Assembly: GCA_013813775.1 (NCBI GenBank)
Contig: JACCRE010000011.1
Coordinates: forward strand, 1-48,460
Direction: 5' to 3'
Source: Planctomycetaceae bacterium
GTDB taxonomy: Bacteria; Planctomycetota; Planctomycetia; Planctomycetales; Planctomycetaceae
Length of the DNA: 48,460 nucleotides
Shown here in pieces: positions 16,949 through 25,331 of the stretch (position 1 is the stretch's first letter; each line of letters begins with the position of its first letter). Below the pieces are notes generated by a model, which searched no databases, was not told the DNA's origin, and worked only from the letters and a program-made list of their open reading frames with translations. The position numbers and the translations under genes were made by a program.

Positions 16949-18761
16949 ATGGTTGCATTTTCCAGTCGGCCGCGATCCCAAGCATGGATGGCCGTTTTCG
17001 CCGTCGCACTCGCGCTGCCGTTGTGCGGCTGTGGTGACAATCGAAGCCTCGGCGAGGCCATTTCGTCGTCCGGTTCGTCGGGCGACGGCATGACGGCCAG
17101 TGTCGATCAAAGCGGCGCGTATCAGGACCGGTTGAACCAGTCGCGGGCTCAGCGTCTTGGAGATCATCAGTCGATTCCGACCTGCCTTATCCCTCGATTG
17201 AAGCCGGTGCGTCGGGCGGCGGCAACTATACTTTCTATGCCAGCCCCGTCGTCGATCTCAACGCGTTCGCGAAACGGTTCGACGTGGGTCAGGCGACGAA
17301 CGTCGATGCGGCCGGCCGGAAGGTGACGTTTCAGGCCGTGCTGCCGAACCCGGTGCCCGATTTCGACGTCGAGGAAATGATCGTCCAGCATGGTGCCGAA
17401 AACGTCGCCACACTGATCGTGGCGAACGCCGACGGCGACGAAACAGCAGTCGACGCGTATTTGGGACGACAGGCCGCGCAGCTCGATCCGAAGATCAATC
17501 TGTACGTCGTCGGACCGAAACCCGTCACTCGCGACAGCTACGAGATGACGGTGGCGCCGGTCGGAGATCTGCAAGTCTTCTCCGACCGCATTCGGTTCGG
17601 CAAAGTGACGGCGCTCGACCCGAGCCGGAGATCGGTCACGGTCTCCGCCGAGTTGCCGAACCCGCTGCCGACGGCGGCGCTGGCTTCGGCAGGCGCCGGC
17701 GACCGTGCCGGAGAGGCGAAGAAGCTCAGCGATTGGAGCGACTTCGACAAGGAGCCGCTCGAGGGCGAAACGACGATCGACTGGGCCTTGCGAATCCTCA
17801 AAGGCAATGGTTTCTACGTCGATCGGGCGCTGGCCAGCTCGCCGCGATGCCGGCCGATCCGAACGAACTCGATCGCGTCGCAGAAGTGCTGAATGCAACC
17901 TTCACGGGAAACGGCCTGCACGTCGATCGCCACGTCGATGCGATCGTCAACTGGAAGACGCTCGAGGGCGCCCGCAAGATCGCCGACAAGATCACCGAAG
18001 ACTGGTCGAACAGCTCATCCGAAAAATACATCGCAGCGATCAAGCGGATGGACATGCCGGAAGCGACCAACGCCGCCGCCGAGGCGATCCGCCGGAAGAT
18101 TCTCGACGACCGGGCGTCCTTCCGCCTCGAACAGAACCTGACGGCTCTCGAACGGCTGGACCGGCCCGACATCGCGATCTCGACTCTCAAAATACTCGTC
18201 GAGCGCGACAGTGCGAGCTTCGGAAACCGCGACGCGATTCAAGACCTTGTGCGGTTCAAGACGCCCGAGGTCGCCGAGGTGCTCGCGGGCCAGATCGGTC
18301 ACAAGTGGGTCGGCAACGAGGCGATCGTCGCGCTCAAGCAAATGGGTGAGACCGCCGAGCCCGTCACGATCCGCCTGCTAACCCACCGGGCGCCGCTCGT
18401 GCGGGCCGAAGCTGCGAACATCCTGTACGACGTCGGCACGCAGAAAGGCGTTGATGCCCTAAGCGCAGCGATCGGGCGCGAAAAGGAAGCCGCCGTGAAG
18501 GTGCACCTTCGCGACGCCCGCAAGGCGCTCGTGCAGAAGTTGCAAGCCAGCGGCGAGACCATGCGGCCGGCCTGGAGACGGAACATTTTGTCCGGGTCGG
18601 TGCCTTGGGGAATCGGCCGAACGATCCCCCGCCTCTCCCGATCCCCCGCCACCGGTTATCATCATTCGCTGCGTCTCGTCCTCTGCTGCCCGTGCGTTCC
18701 TGCCGTCGGAAGTTCTCAATCGTGCTCACGCGATCTCTCTTTTGCGTCGCCGTCGCGATGA
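16949..18761 (+). pseudogene. Lipoprotein with helical-repeat C-terminus, broken by two frameshifts
   Basis: Three successive frames make one protein. It starts MVAFSSRPRSQAWMAVFA with lipobox-like LCGC (frame from 16949), continues from about 17160 in the next frame (DSDLPYPSIEAGASGGG; FDVGQATNVDAAGRKVTF), and from about 17835 in the third (QLAAMPADPNELDRVAEVLN). Both junctions need a -1 shift, as if one base were missing each time; at the second, CTGGCCAG would restore the frame as CTGGCCCAG (LAQLAAMP). The middle has two Gly-poor beta domains sharing the text ATNVDAAGRKVTF/VTALDPSRRSVTV. The C-terminal 200 residues are HEAT-like helical repeats up to about 18545, after which the frame loses protein character before the stop at 18761. 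Function unknown. Sequencing error or true decay cannot be separated here. Confidence 0.65.
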
Positions 18762-21700
18762 CGGTGGGCAACGCCTCTTCCGCCGAGCCAGCGAAGGTCG
18801 CCTTCAATCGCGACATCCGGCCGATCCTGTCGGACAACTGCTATGCCTGTCATGGACCCGACAAGAACGCTCGACAGGCGGAACTGCGGCTCGACGTGCG
18901 TGACGACGCACTTGCGGAGCTCGATTCGGGAGCGACGGCGATCGTGCCGGGCAAGATCGAAGACAGCGAACTCGTCCGACGCATCACGTCGAACGACGAG
19001 TTCGAGCGCATGCCTCCGCCCGAGCATCCGAAGCGGCTCACGTCCAAGCAGATCGAGCTGCTGACCCACTGGGTGGCTCAGGGGGCCGAGTACGAGCCGC
19101 ATTGGGCCTACACGCCGCCGGTGCGGCCGGAAGTGCCTGCCGTCGATGCCAAACCGGGGGCGCTACGAAACCCGATTGATCATTTCATCATTGCGGAATT
19201 GCGGGTTGAAGGACTTTCTCCCTCGGAAGAAGCCGATCGCCGCACGCTCATCCGCCGCGTGACGCTCGACCTGCACGGCTTACCTCCAACGCCGGAAGAC
19301 GTTGAGGCCTTCCTCGCCGACCAATCGCCGAACGCGTACGAAAAGCTCGTCGATCGTTTGCTTGCGAATCCGCGCTTCGCCGAGCGGCAAACGATGTTCT
19401 GGCTCGATGCGGTGCGGTACGCCGACAGCGTGGGCTTCCACGGCGACCAATTTGTGAGCGTCTGGCCGTATCGCGATTACGTGCTGAAGGCGTTCGACGC
19501 GAACATGCCCTTCGACCAGTTCGTGCGCGAGCAGATCGCGGGCGACCTGCTGCCCGAGGCGACGCGCGAGCAGCGCACGGCCTCTGCCTTCAATCGTCTG
19601 AATCGCATGACCGCCGAGGGCGGCGCGCAAGATAAGGAGTATCTCGCGAAGTACGCCGCCGACCGAGCCCGCACGATCGGCACCGCGTTCCTTGGTCTGA
19701 CCACTGGCTGCGCCGAGTGCCACGACCACAAGTTCGACCCGCTGACGACCCGCGACTTCTATCGGCTCGAAGCCTTCTTTGCCGACATCGAAGAGAAGGG
19801 TTTCTACGGCGGAGCCAACGGCAGCGGCAAGTGGGGACCGAGCCTGTCGCTGCCGTCTCCAGAGCAGCAAACCAAGCTCGCCGCGCTCGACACCGAGCTG
19901 AAGGAGGTCCGCGAAGCCAACGCAACGATCACGAACGAGCAACTGGCAGAAGGTAGGACTGCGTGGGAAGATCGCACGCTCGCCCTCGACGCCGCCAAAC
20001 AACTCGCCTGGACGACCGTCGAACCGACGAGCGTTGCCAGTGCAAACGGCGCGACACTCACGCACGCTGGCGGCGGACTCGTCGTCGCGAGCGGTCCGAA
20101 CCCCGACAACGAAACCTACACGGTCACGTTCAAACCGGGTGAAGGACGATGGACCTCGCTCATGGTCCAACCCGAGGGCGGCGGCGACCTGCCCGGCAAC
20201 GGCATTGCCCGCGGCTGGGTCAGCTTCGTGCTGACCGAGGTCGAAGCCGAAGCCGCTGCGAAGTCCGGCGCGGCCCCGCAACGTCTCGCCTTCGCTGAAG
20301 TCATCACCGAGGGCGCCGGAGACATCGATCCTTATCCGCCCGGCGCCGTGATCGACGGCGACTCGAAAACGGGCTGGGGCAACGAGAACGGGTCGATCGG
20401 CGGCAAGCGCCTCGTGCTGCGTTTCGAGAACCCGCTGGAATCGAATGCGGATACGGTGCTCACCGTGCGGCTACGGCACGATTCCGACCTGCGAAATGCG
20501 ACGATCGGCAAGTTCCGCGTGCGACTGTCGCGCGTCGAGGGGGCCACGGTCGATGAAAACGGCCTGCCCGAGAACGTGCTCGCCGCGTTGCGCGTTCCGG
20601 CCGAGATGCGAAACGACGAACAGAAGAAGCTCATATCTGACCGCTATCGCACCGCGGCCCCCGAACTCGCGGAACTGCGTCGGAAGGAAGATCGGCTCTT
20701 CGGCGAGCGTGCCCGGCTCGCCGGGAATGTGCCGACGGTGCTCGTCACGGAAGCCCGCAAGGAACCGCGCCCGATTCGCGTGCTGCCGCGTGGCAACTGG
20801 ATGGATGACAGCGGCGAAATCGTCGAACCGAACGTCCCCGAGTTCCTCGGCCTGCTCGATCTCAAAGGCCGGCGGGCCACGCGGCTCGACCTCGCGAACT
20901 GGATGACCTCGCAAAGCAATCCGCTGACGGCCCGCGTGTTCGTGAACCGGCAGTGGAAGCAGTTCTTCGGCACCGGCCTGTCGAAAGTTCTCGAAGACGT
21001 CGGCTCGCAAGGCGAATGGCCGAGCCACCTCGACCTGCTCGACTGGCTCGCCTGCGAGTTCATGCAGCCGTCGTTCGATGCCGACGGCACGCATCCGTGG
21101 GACGTGAAGCACGTCGTTCGCGCGATCGTGACGAGCCGCACCTATCGGCAGTCCTCCATCGCCGACGCATCGTTTGTCGAACGCGATCCCGAGAATCGGC
21201 TCTTGGCGAGACAGAGCCGCATCCGTCTCGATGCCGAAGCCGTCCGTGACAGCGCCCTCGCCGTGTCGGGCCTGCTCGCCGAGCGTTTCGGCGGGCCGAG
21301 CGTCTTTCCCGTGCAGCCCGACGGCTACTGGGCGGCGCTCAACTTTCCGCGCCGCGAATACTCCGCCAGCCGCGGCGACGACCTGCACCGCCGCAGCGTC
21401 TATACGCACTGGCAGCGGACGTTCCTGCATCCGTCGCTCGCCGTATTCGACGCCGCCAGCCGCGAGGAATGCAGCGTGAACCGCACGAACTCGAACACGC
21501 CGTTGCAGGCGCTGGTGCTACTCAACGACCCGATCTTCATTGAGGCAGCCCGCGCGTTCGCGGCCGAAGCGATGACGAAGGGCGGCTCGACACCGCAAGA
21601 CCGCGTCACCTGGGCCTTCCAGCGGGCTTTCAGCCGTTCACCTGGCTCTGAAGAGCACAAGCTGCTCTCAAAACTCTACGCGGAGCAGATCGCTCGCTTC

Positions 21701-21844
21701 CGTGCGGACCCTTCCGCCGCCGCGGCACTGCTTGCTGTCGGCGAAGCGGCTGTCGATGAATCGCTCGATCATCCTGAACTTGCCGCGCTGACCACAGTCA
21801 CACGAACGATCCTCAATTTGCACGAAGCGGTGACGAGGGATTAG
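18722..21844 (+). CDS. PSCyt1/DUF1549/DUF1553 cytochrome protein
   Basis: The product (about 1040 aa) has the planctomycete layout: a signal peptide (LTRSLFCVAVAMTVGNASSA), a PSCyt1 haem domain with NCYACHGPDKNARQAELRLD and a second-half MPP motif, then DUF1549 (HWAYTPPVRPEVP; LIRRVTLDLHGLPPTPEDVE; CAECHDHKFDPLTTRDFYRL, a second CxxCH), a central beta domain with galactose-binding-like text (about 380-600) and DUF1553 at the end (LDLANWMTSQSNPLTARVFV; RQSRIRLDAEAVRDSALAVSG; NRTNSNTPLQALVLLNDP). Such proteins usually pair with a DUF1501 protein; none follows here. Role is inferred as periplasmic redox or polysaccharide-related. I use the GTG at 18722; GTG 18692 or ATG 18605 are alternatives. 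Confidence 0.85.
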   Translation: MLTRSLFCVAVAMTVGNASSAEPAKVAFNRDIRPILSDNCYACHGPDKNARQAELRLDVRDDALAELDSGATAIVPGKIEDSELVRRITSNDEFERMPPPEHPKRLTSKQIELLTHWVAQGAEYEPHWAYTPPVRPEVPAVDAKPGALRNPIDHFIIAELRVEGLSPSEEADRRTLIRRVTLDLHGLPPTPEDVEAFLADQSPNAYEKLVDRLLANPRFAERQTMFWLDAVRYADSVGFHGDQFVSVWPYRDYVLKAFDANMPFDQFVREQIAGDLLPEATREQRTASAFNRLNRMTAEGGAQDKEYLAKYAADRARTIGTAFLGLTTGCAECHDHKFDPLTTRDFYRLEAFFADIEEKGFYGGANGSGKWGPSLSLPSPEQQTKLAALDTELKEVREANATITNEQLAEGRTAWEDRTLALDAAKQLAWTTVEPTSVASANGATLTHAGGGLVVASGPNPDNETYTVTFKPGEGRWTSLMVQPEGGGDLPGNGIARGWVSFVLTEVEAEAAAKSGAAPQRLAFAEVITEGAGDIDPYPPGAVIDGDSKTGWGNENGSIGGKRLVLRFENPLESNADTVLTVRLRHDSDLRNATIGKFRVRLSRVEGATVDENGLPENVLAALRVPAEMRNDEQKKLISDRYRTAAPELAELRRKEDRLFGERARLAGNVPTVLVTEARKEPRPIRVLPRGNWMDDSGEIVEPNVPEFLGLLDLKGRRATRLDLANWMTSQSNPLTARVFVNRQWKQFFGTGLSKVLEDVGSQGEWPSHLDLLDWLACEFMQPSFDADGTHPWDVKHVVRAIVTSRTYRQSSIADASFVERDPENRLLARQSRIRLDAEAVRDSALAVSGLLAERFGGPSVFPVQPDGYWAALNFPRREYSASRGDDLHRRSVYTHWQRTFLHPSLAVFDAASREECSVNRTNSNTPLQALVLLNDPIFIEAARAFAAEAMTKGGSTPQDRVTWAFQRAFSRSPGSEEHKLLSKLYAEQIARFRADPSAAAALLAVGEAAVDESLDHPELAALTTVTRTILNLHEAVTRD

Positions 21845-21849
21845 GGAGT

Positions 21850-21867
21850 GGCGGGCATCGGCCCGCC
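21850..21867 (+). terminator. Hairpin just past the DUF1553 gene
   Basis: GGCGGGC (21850-21856) and GCCCGCC (21861-21867) form a perfect 7-bp GC stem with an ATCG loop, five bases after the stop. A second palindrome, CATCAAA-TG-TTTGATG, follows at 21873-21888. The site lies between converging genes, fitting a terminator; a T-run is lacking. Confidence 0.5.
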
Positions 21868-21997
21868 GCTGACATCAAATGTTTGATGCCGCTTTGACTC
21901 TGATCCCCTCTCTCCAGGCAGACGGGAACTGTGTTACCGCCTCTTATTCCGGATACCCGTACCGCCGAAACGCCGGTTGCCACCGCTCGTGAATCTG

Positions 21998-23056
21998 CTA
22001 GTGCGTGGACTGATCCAGCGTGTAGGCGTTCGTACGGTATTCGCGGTGGGTCGCGAGATAGGGCTCGAGCCTGACGCGAAGCACTTCGAAGCCATCGAGC
22101 CCGAAGTGGTTGTAAAGCCGTTCCAGCGTGTCGATCGGGTCGGCGACCAGCTCCTCGAGACGTAGCTCGTACCGCCGCGCAGCAGGGACGAGTGCGCGAT
22201 GCAGGTGATAGGCGTCGTAAAGTCTTCGATAGACGGAAAAGACTCGCTCATCGACGTTCGCTGGCTCCGTTCGCGTCAGGCTGTTCGACTCGCTGAGAGT
22301 GCGATAGAGATACCGGGTCGAGGGAAACACCTCGTAGGGATTTCGTACGATGTAGACGAACGTCGCTTCCGGAAACAGTTCCAGAAGCAGCGGAATGCGG
22401 CCCGTGTGTGCCGGCGATTTGAGGAGCAGCGTCTTCGGCTGCCCGAAGCTCACCTTCTTGAGAAAACGCAAAAACGCCTGCTTCCAGCGGGCGAGTTCTT
22501 CGGGCGAGAGGTTTCGGCGCAGATCATCCAGCCGATCGACGTCGCCTCCTTCGGGAAAGGCGGCACGCAGGTAGGGCGACGATAAGGTCGTGAGCAGCAG
22601 CGCGAGCTCATCCTCTCCAGGCAGATCCCAGCGCAGGGCCATGGCATCGAGTGGACGCTGTGCCGGCAGCAGAGACGCCGTCATCCGCGAGAGCCATCTT
22701 TCCGTGAGCAGGAAGTGACCGGGAAAAGACACCTGATACTGTGTCGGCGCGAGAAAGCGAGGGTCGTGGGCGAGCAGATTGTGCAGCAACGTGGTTCCGC
22801 TCCGCCAATGGCCCAAGAGGAACAGCGGCGGCTGAACGATCTGCACTCGTTCGATTCGCCGGCCGTAGACCGCGTTTTCGAGCACGTGCAGCAGCGAATT
22901 GCCGCACGCCGCGGCCGTCACGCCGGCAATGCGGCCGGTGTGTGAGAGGTGCATCGGCGGACGCAGTCTCAACAACCGCAGCCACATCTTGAGACCCATG
23001 CCGCACCAGACCGGCAGAAGCTGTCGCGACAGAGAGGGCGATCGCGAGTTCCGCAT
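21998..23056 (-). CDS. Sulfotransferase-family protein, interrupted near its C-terminus
   Basis: The 352-residue product has the sulfotransferase PAPS signature: the 5'-phosphosulfate loop FLLGHWRSGTTLLHNLLAHD (about 79-98) and the 3'-phosphate segment YIVRNPYEVFPSTRYLY (about 230-246), with the KSPAHTGRIP stretch typical of the bacterial sulfotransferase group. It should move sulfate from PAPS to a hydroxyl or amine of an unknown acceptor. The frame stops at a TAG (21998-22000), yet reading on gives QIHERWQPAFRRYGYPE and a TAA at 21944-21946, which looks like the normal family end. The gene begins 13 bases after the acyl carrier protein gene, so the acceptor may be an acyl chain held on that carrier. 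Confidence 0.8.
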   Translation of the reverse strand: MRNSRSPSLSRQLLPVWCGMGLKMWLRLLRLRPPMHLSHTGRIAGVTAAACGNSLLHVLENAVYGRRIERVQIVQPPLFLLGHWRSGTTLLHNLLAHDPRFLAPTQYQVSFPGHFLLTERWLSRMTASLLPAQRPLDAMALRWDLPGEDELALLLTTLSSPYLRAAFPEGGDVDRLDDLRRNLSPEELARWKQAFLRFLKKVSFGQPKTLLLKSPAHTGRIPLLLELFPEATFVYIVRNPYEVFPSTRYLYRTLSESNSLTRTEPANVDERVFSVYRRLYDAYHLHRALVPAARRYELRLEELVADPIDTLERLYNHFGLDGFEVLRVRLEPYLATHREYRTNAYTLDQSTH

Positions 23057-23069
23057 CGGCTCGGCGCGC

Positions 23070-23393
23070 TTAGCCCTGGGTCGGATCGATCAGCGTCTTC
23101 CCTTGGGCCAGTTGATTGGCGAGGAAATCGGCGAGAGTATCGATGGTCGGATAATCGATCAGCGGGTTGTCGGTGAATCGGCAGCCGAGCCACTGTTCCA
23201 TCTCGCCGACGAGCACCACGAACTGCATCGAGTCGAGCCCCATGCCGATGAGCGGTGCATCGGTGCGAATCTCCGAAGGTGGAGTGCCCTGAGCCTCGCT
23301 CAATTTCGTGACCAGCCACTCGCGAATTTCGCTCGCGGATGGCGACTTCGGCGCGGGCGGCAGGTCAAGATTGTCGGCGGAGGGCGTCGTCAT
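23070..23393 (-). CDS. Acyl carrier protein
   Basis: The 107-residue protein has the four-helix ACP pattern with phosphopantetheine attachment at Ser55 in LIGMGLDSMQFVVLV, followed by the acidic recognition helix and LIDYPTIDTLADFLANQL. A Pro/Ser/Ala-rich N-terminal tail of about 20 residues precedes helix I. It lies between a fatty-acyl-AMP ligase (148 bases upstream on the minus strand) and a sulfotransferase (13 bases downstream). FAALs load acyl-adenylates onto stand-alone ACPs of this kind, so it is likely the acyl acceptor of that ligase. It differs from housekeeping AcpP (about 78 aa) by length and by the GLDSMQ motif seen in PKS/NRPS-type carriers. Confidence 0.88.
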   Translation of the reverse strand: MTTPSADNLDLPPAPKSPSASEIREWLVTKLSEAQGTPPSEIRTDAPLIGMGLDSMQFVVLVGEMEQWLGCRFTDNPLIDYPTIDTLADFLANQLAQGKTLIDPTQG

Positions 23394-23460
23394 GATATCG
23401 ACTCTACCGAGCGGTTCCCGGCAACGGAATTGGCGACGTGATTTCCAGCTTCAGTGTGGT

Positions 23461-23477
23461 GCGACTCTCCAAGTCGC
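23461..23477. repeat. Small hairpin repeat between ligase and ACP genes
   Basis: GCGACT-CTCCA-AGTCGC is a perfect 6-bp stem with a 5-base loop in the 148-base gap between the FAAL and the ACP genes. It may be a dispersed planctomycete intergenic repeat, or an attenuator-like hairpin inside the operon. Confidence 0.35.
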
Positions 23478-23541
23478 AACCAAGACATGGAGTGCCGTGC
23501 CACAAATCATTCACGGTGATTCGCCGTTCACGAGATGGCCT

Positions 23542-25314
23542 CTACAGCCTCGGTGGCTCTTTGGGAACATAGGGTATGAGCCGTCCTGCCTCATACGCCG
23601 CCTTGCACGCGTGGCGTTGAATCTTACCGCTCGTTGTTTTCGGCAAGGTCGTATGGCGAACGAACACGACATCATGCACCTCGATGCCGTGCTGCTCGGC
23701 GACCGCTTGACGCACTCGGCGTGCCAGAGCATCGGCGTCGAACGTCTTACCGGGGCGAAGCACTTCCTGCACTATGACCAAACGTTCGCCGGCGTCTCCT
23801 TCCGTCTGAAACGCCGCGCCGGCGTCGCTACGGAGGGCGGGATCGAGCCCCTGCACCGTGAGCTCGATGTCGTGCGGATAATGGTTCTGCCCTCGCACGA
23901 TCAACACGTCTTTCAGGCGGCCCGTGATGAATAGTTCGCCCTCATGGAAAAAGCCGAGGTCGCCGGTCCGCAGGAACGGCACCTCGCCAACTCCGTTAAG
24001 CCGGGCTTGAAAGGTCTCTTGCGTGTCACTGGGCCGATTCCAATACCCCCGCGCGATCGAAGGGCCGGACACCCAGATTTCGCCGATTCTGGCGGGCGGT
24101 AATGGCGTTCGCGCCGTCGGATCGACGATCAGCACTTGCTGGTCCAGCCACGCATATCCACAGCCCACCAGTGTGCGGGCTAAGCGAGCGTCGGCGGCTG
24201 TATCCGAGACAACAGTCACTTCATTGCGCTCCAGTGCCGCCGTCGAAACGGCAACGACAGGCGGCTGCGTCTCGCGGTCGCCGCCTGCAACCATCAGCGT
24301 CCCTTCCGCAAGGCCGTAGGAGGGATAGAAGGCCTCACGGCGGAAGCCGGAGACCTCGAAAGCCTCTGCGAAGTCGTCCATGGTCGCGACCCGCACCGGT
24401 TCGGCGCCAAGGCCGGCCACCTTCCAGCAACTCAAGTCGAGCGATGCCCGTTCTTCGAGACTCAGGCGACGCACACACTGATCGTAGGCGAAGTTCGGGC
24501 CGCCGCTCGTGTAACCGCGATAGCGCGAGATCGCTTCGAGCCACACGTAAGGGCGTTGCAACATCGTGACCGGCGACATGAGCACCAGCGGACCACCGAC
24601 GTAGACCGCCTGCAACATTCCCGCCACGAGACCCAGGTCGTGCTGAAACGGCAGCCAGCCGACGCCGCAGATTCCCGCGGCGGCCGTTTCGAAGTGTCCG
24701 CTGCACAACGCGATCATGTACTCGTTGTGCATCAGGTTGCCGTGCGAGACCACCACACCCTTCGGATTGCCCGTCGAGCCGGATGTGTATTGCAGATGCG
24801 AAATCGCGGCGGGGTCTTCGGCCTCGCGCGACCAGCCCCCGCGTGCGGCCGACGTGAGGTCGCTCGTATCGAGCCACGGCACGCCGTCCAGCGGTGCGAC
24901 GGGGCGGCACAACCGTTCGATGTCGGCGGCATAATCACCGCCCGTCAGCACGACGCCCGCCCGGCAGTCCAGCGTTAGCCGCGTCAGCCCCTCGACACCA
25001 TGCCACGGTTGCTCGGGCCGGGGTGGATACGCCGGCACTGCAATTACGCCGGCATACGAGCAGCCGAAGAAGGCCGGAATGAAATCGAGGCCAGGCGCGT
25101 AGAGCAGCAAAGCCCGCTCGCCCGGACTCGTGATCCGCCGCAGCGCCGTTGCAATCGATCTCGCCTGTCGGTCGAGTTCGACGTAGGTGCAACGCGGCCC
25201 TTCGGCGCCGTCGGAAAGCAGGAACTGGAACGCGAGCTTGTCCGGCGAGGCGGCGGCTCTCCGACGAAGGATCTCCGCCATCGAACGTTCAGCGGCCATC
25301 GATGGCTCGGCCAT
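23542..25314 (-). CDS. Fatty-acyl-AMP ligase (FAAL)
   Basis: The 590-residue enzyme is an ANL-superfamily adenylating enzyme of the FAAL branch: HLQYTSGSTGNPKGVVVSHG (about 174-193), GWLPFQHDLGLVAGML, SYGLAEGTLMV, the LRTGDLGFFHEGELFITGRL hinge region and the C-terminal lysine in TTLPKTTSGKIQRHACKAAY. FAALs activate fatty acids as acyl-AMP and hand them to a carrier protein instead of CoA. The early NxxLAF-type opening (SPDKLAFQFL) and the PAYPPRP text are family-like. I use the ATG at 25314; an ATG at 25356 would overlap the preceding gene's stop by 25 bases and adds 14 unlike residues. It fits with the ACP and sulfotransferase downstream on the same strand. Confidence 0.9.
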   Translation of the reverse strand: MAEPSMAAERSMAEILRRRAAASPDKLAFQFLLSDGAEGPRCTYVELDRQARSIATALRRITSPGERALLLYAPGLDFIPAFFGCSYAGVIAVPAYPPRPEQPWHGVEGLTRLTLDCRAGVVLTGGDYAADIERLCRPVAPLDGVPWLDTSDLTSAARGGWSREAEDPAAISHLQYTSGSTGNPKGVVVSHGNLMHNEYMIALCSGHFETAAAGICGVGWLPFQHDLGLVAGMLQAVYVGGPLVLMSPVTMLQRPYVWLEAISRYRGYTSGGPNFAYDQCVRRLSLEERASLDLSCWKVAGLGAEPVRVATMDDFAEAFEVSGFRREAFYPSYGLAEGTLMVAGGDRETQPPVVAVSTAALERNEVTVVSDTAADARLARTLVGCGYAWLDQQVLIVDPTARTPLPPARIGEIWVSGPSIARGYWNRPSDTQETFQARLNGVGEVPFLRTGDLGFFHEGELFITGRLKDVLIVRGQNHYPHDIELTVQGLDPALRSDAGAAFQTEGDAGERLVIVQEVLRPGKTFDADALARRVRQAVAEQHGIEVHDVVFVRHTTLPKTTSGKIQRHACKAAYEAGRLIPYVPKEPPRL

Positions 25315-25331
25315 GCCGCGACCTGCTGCGT

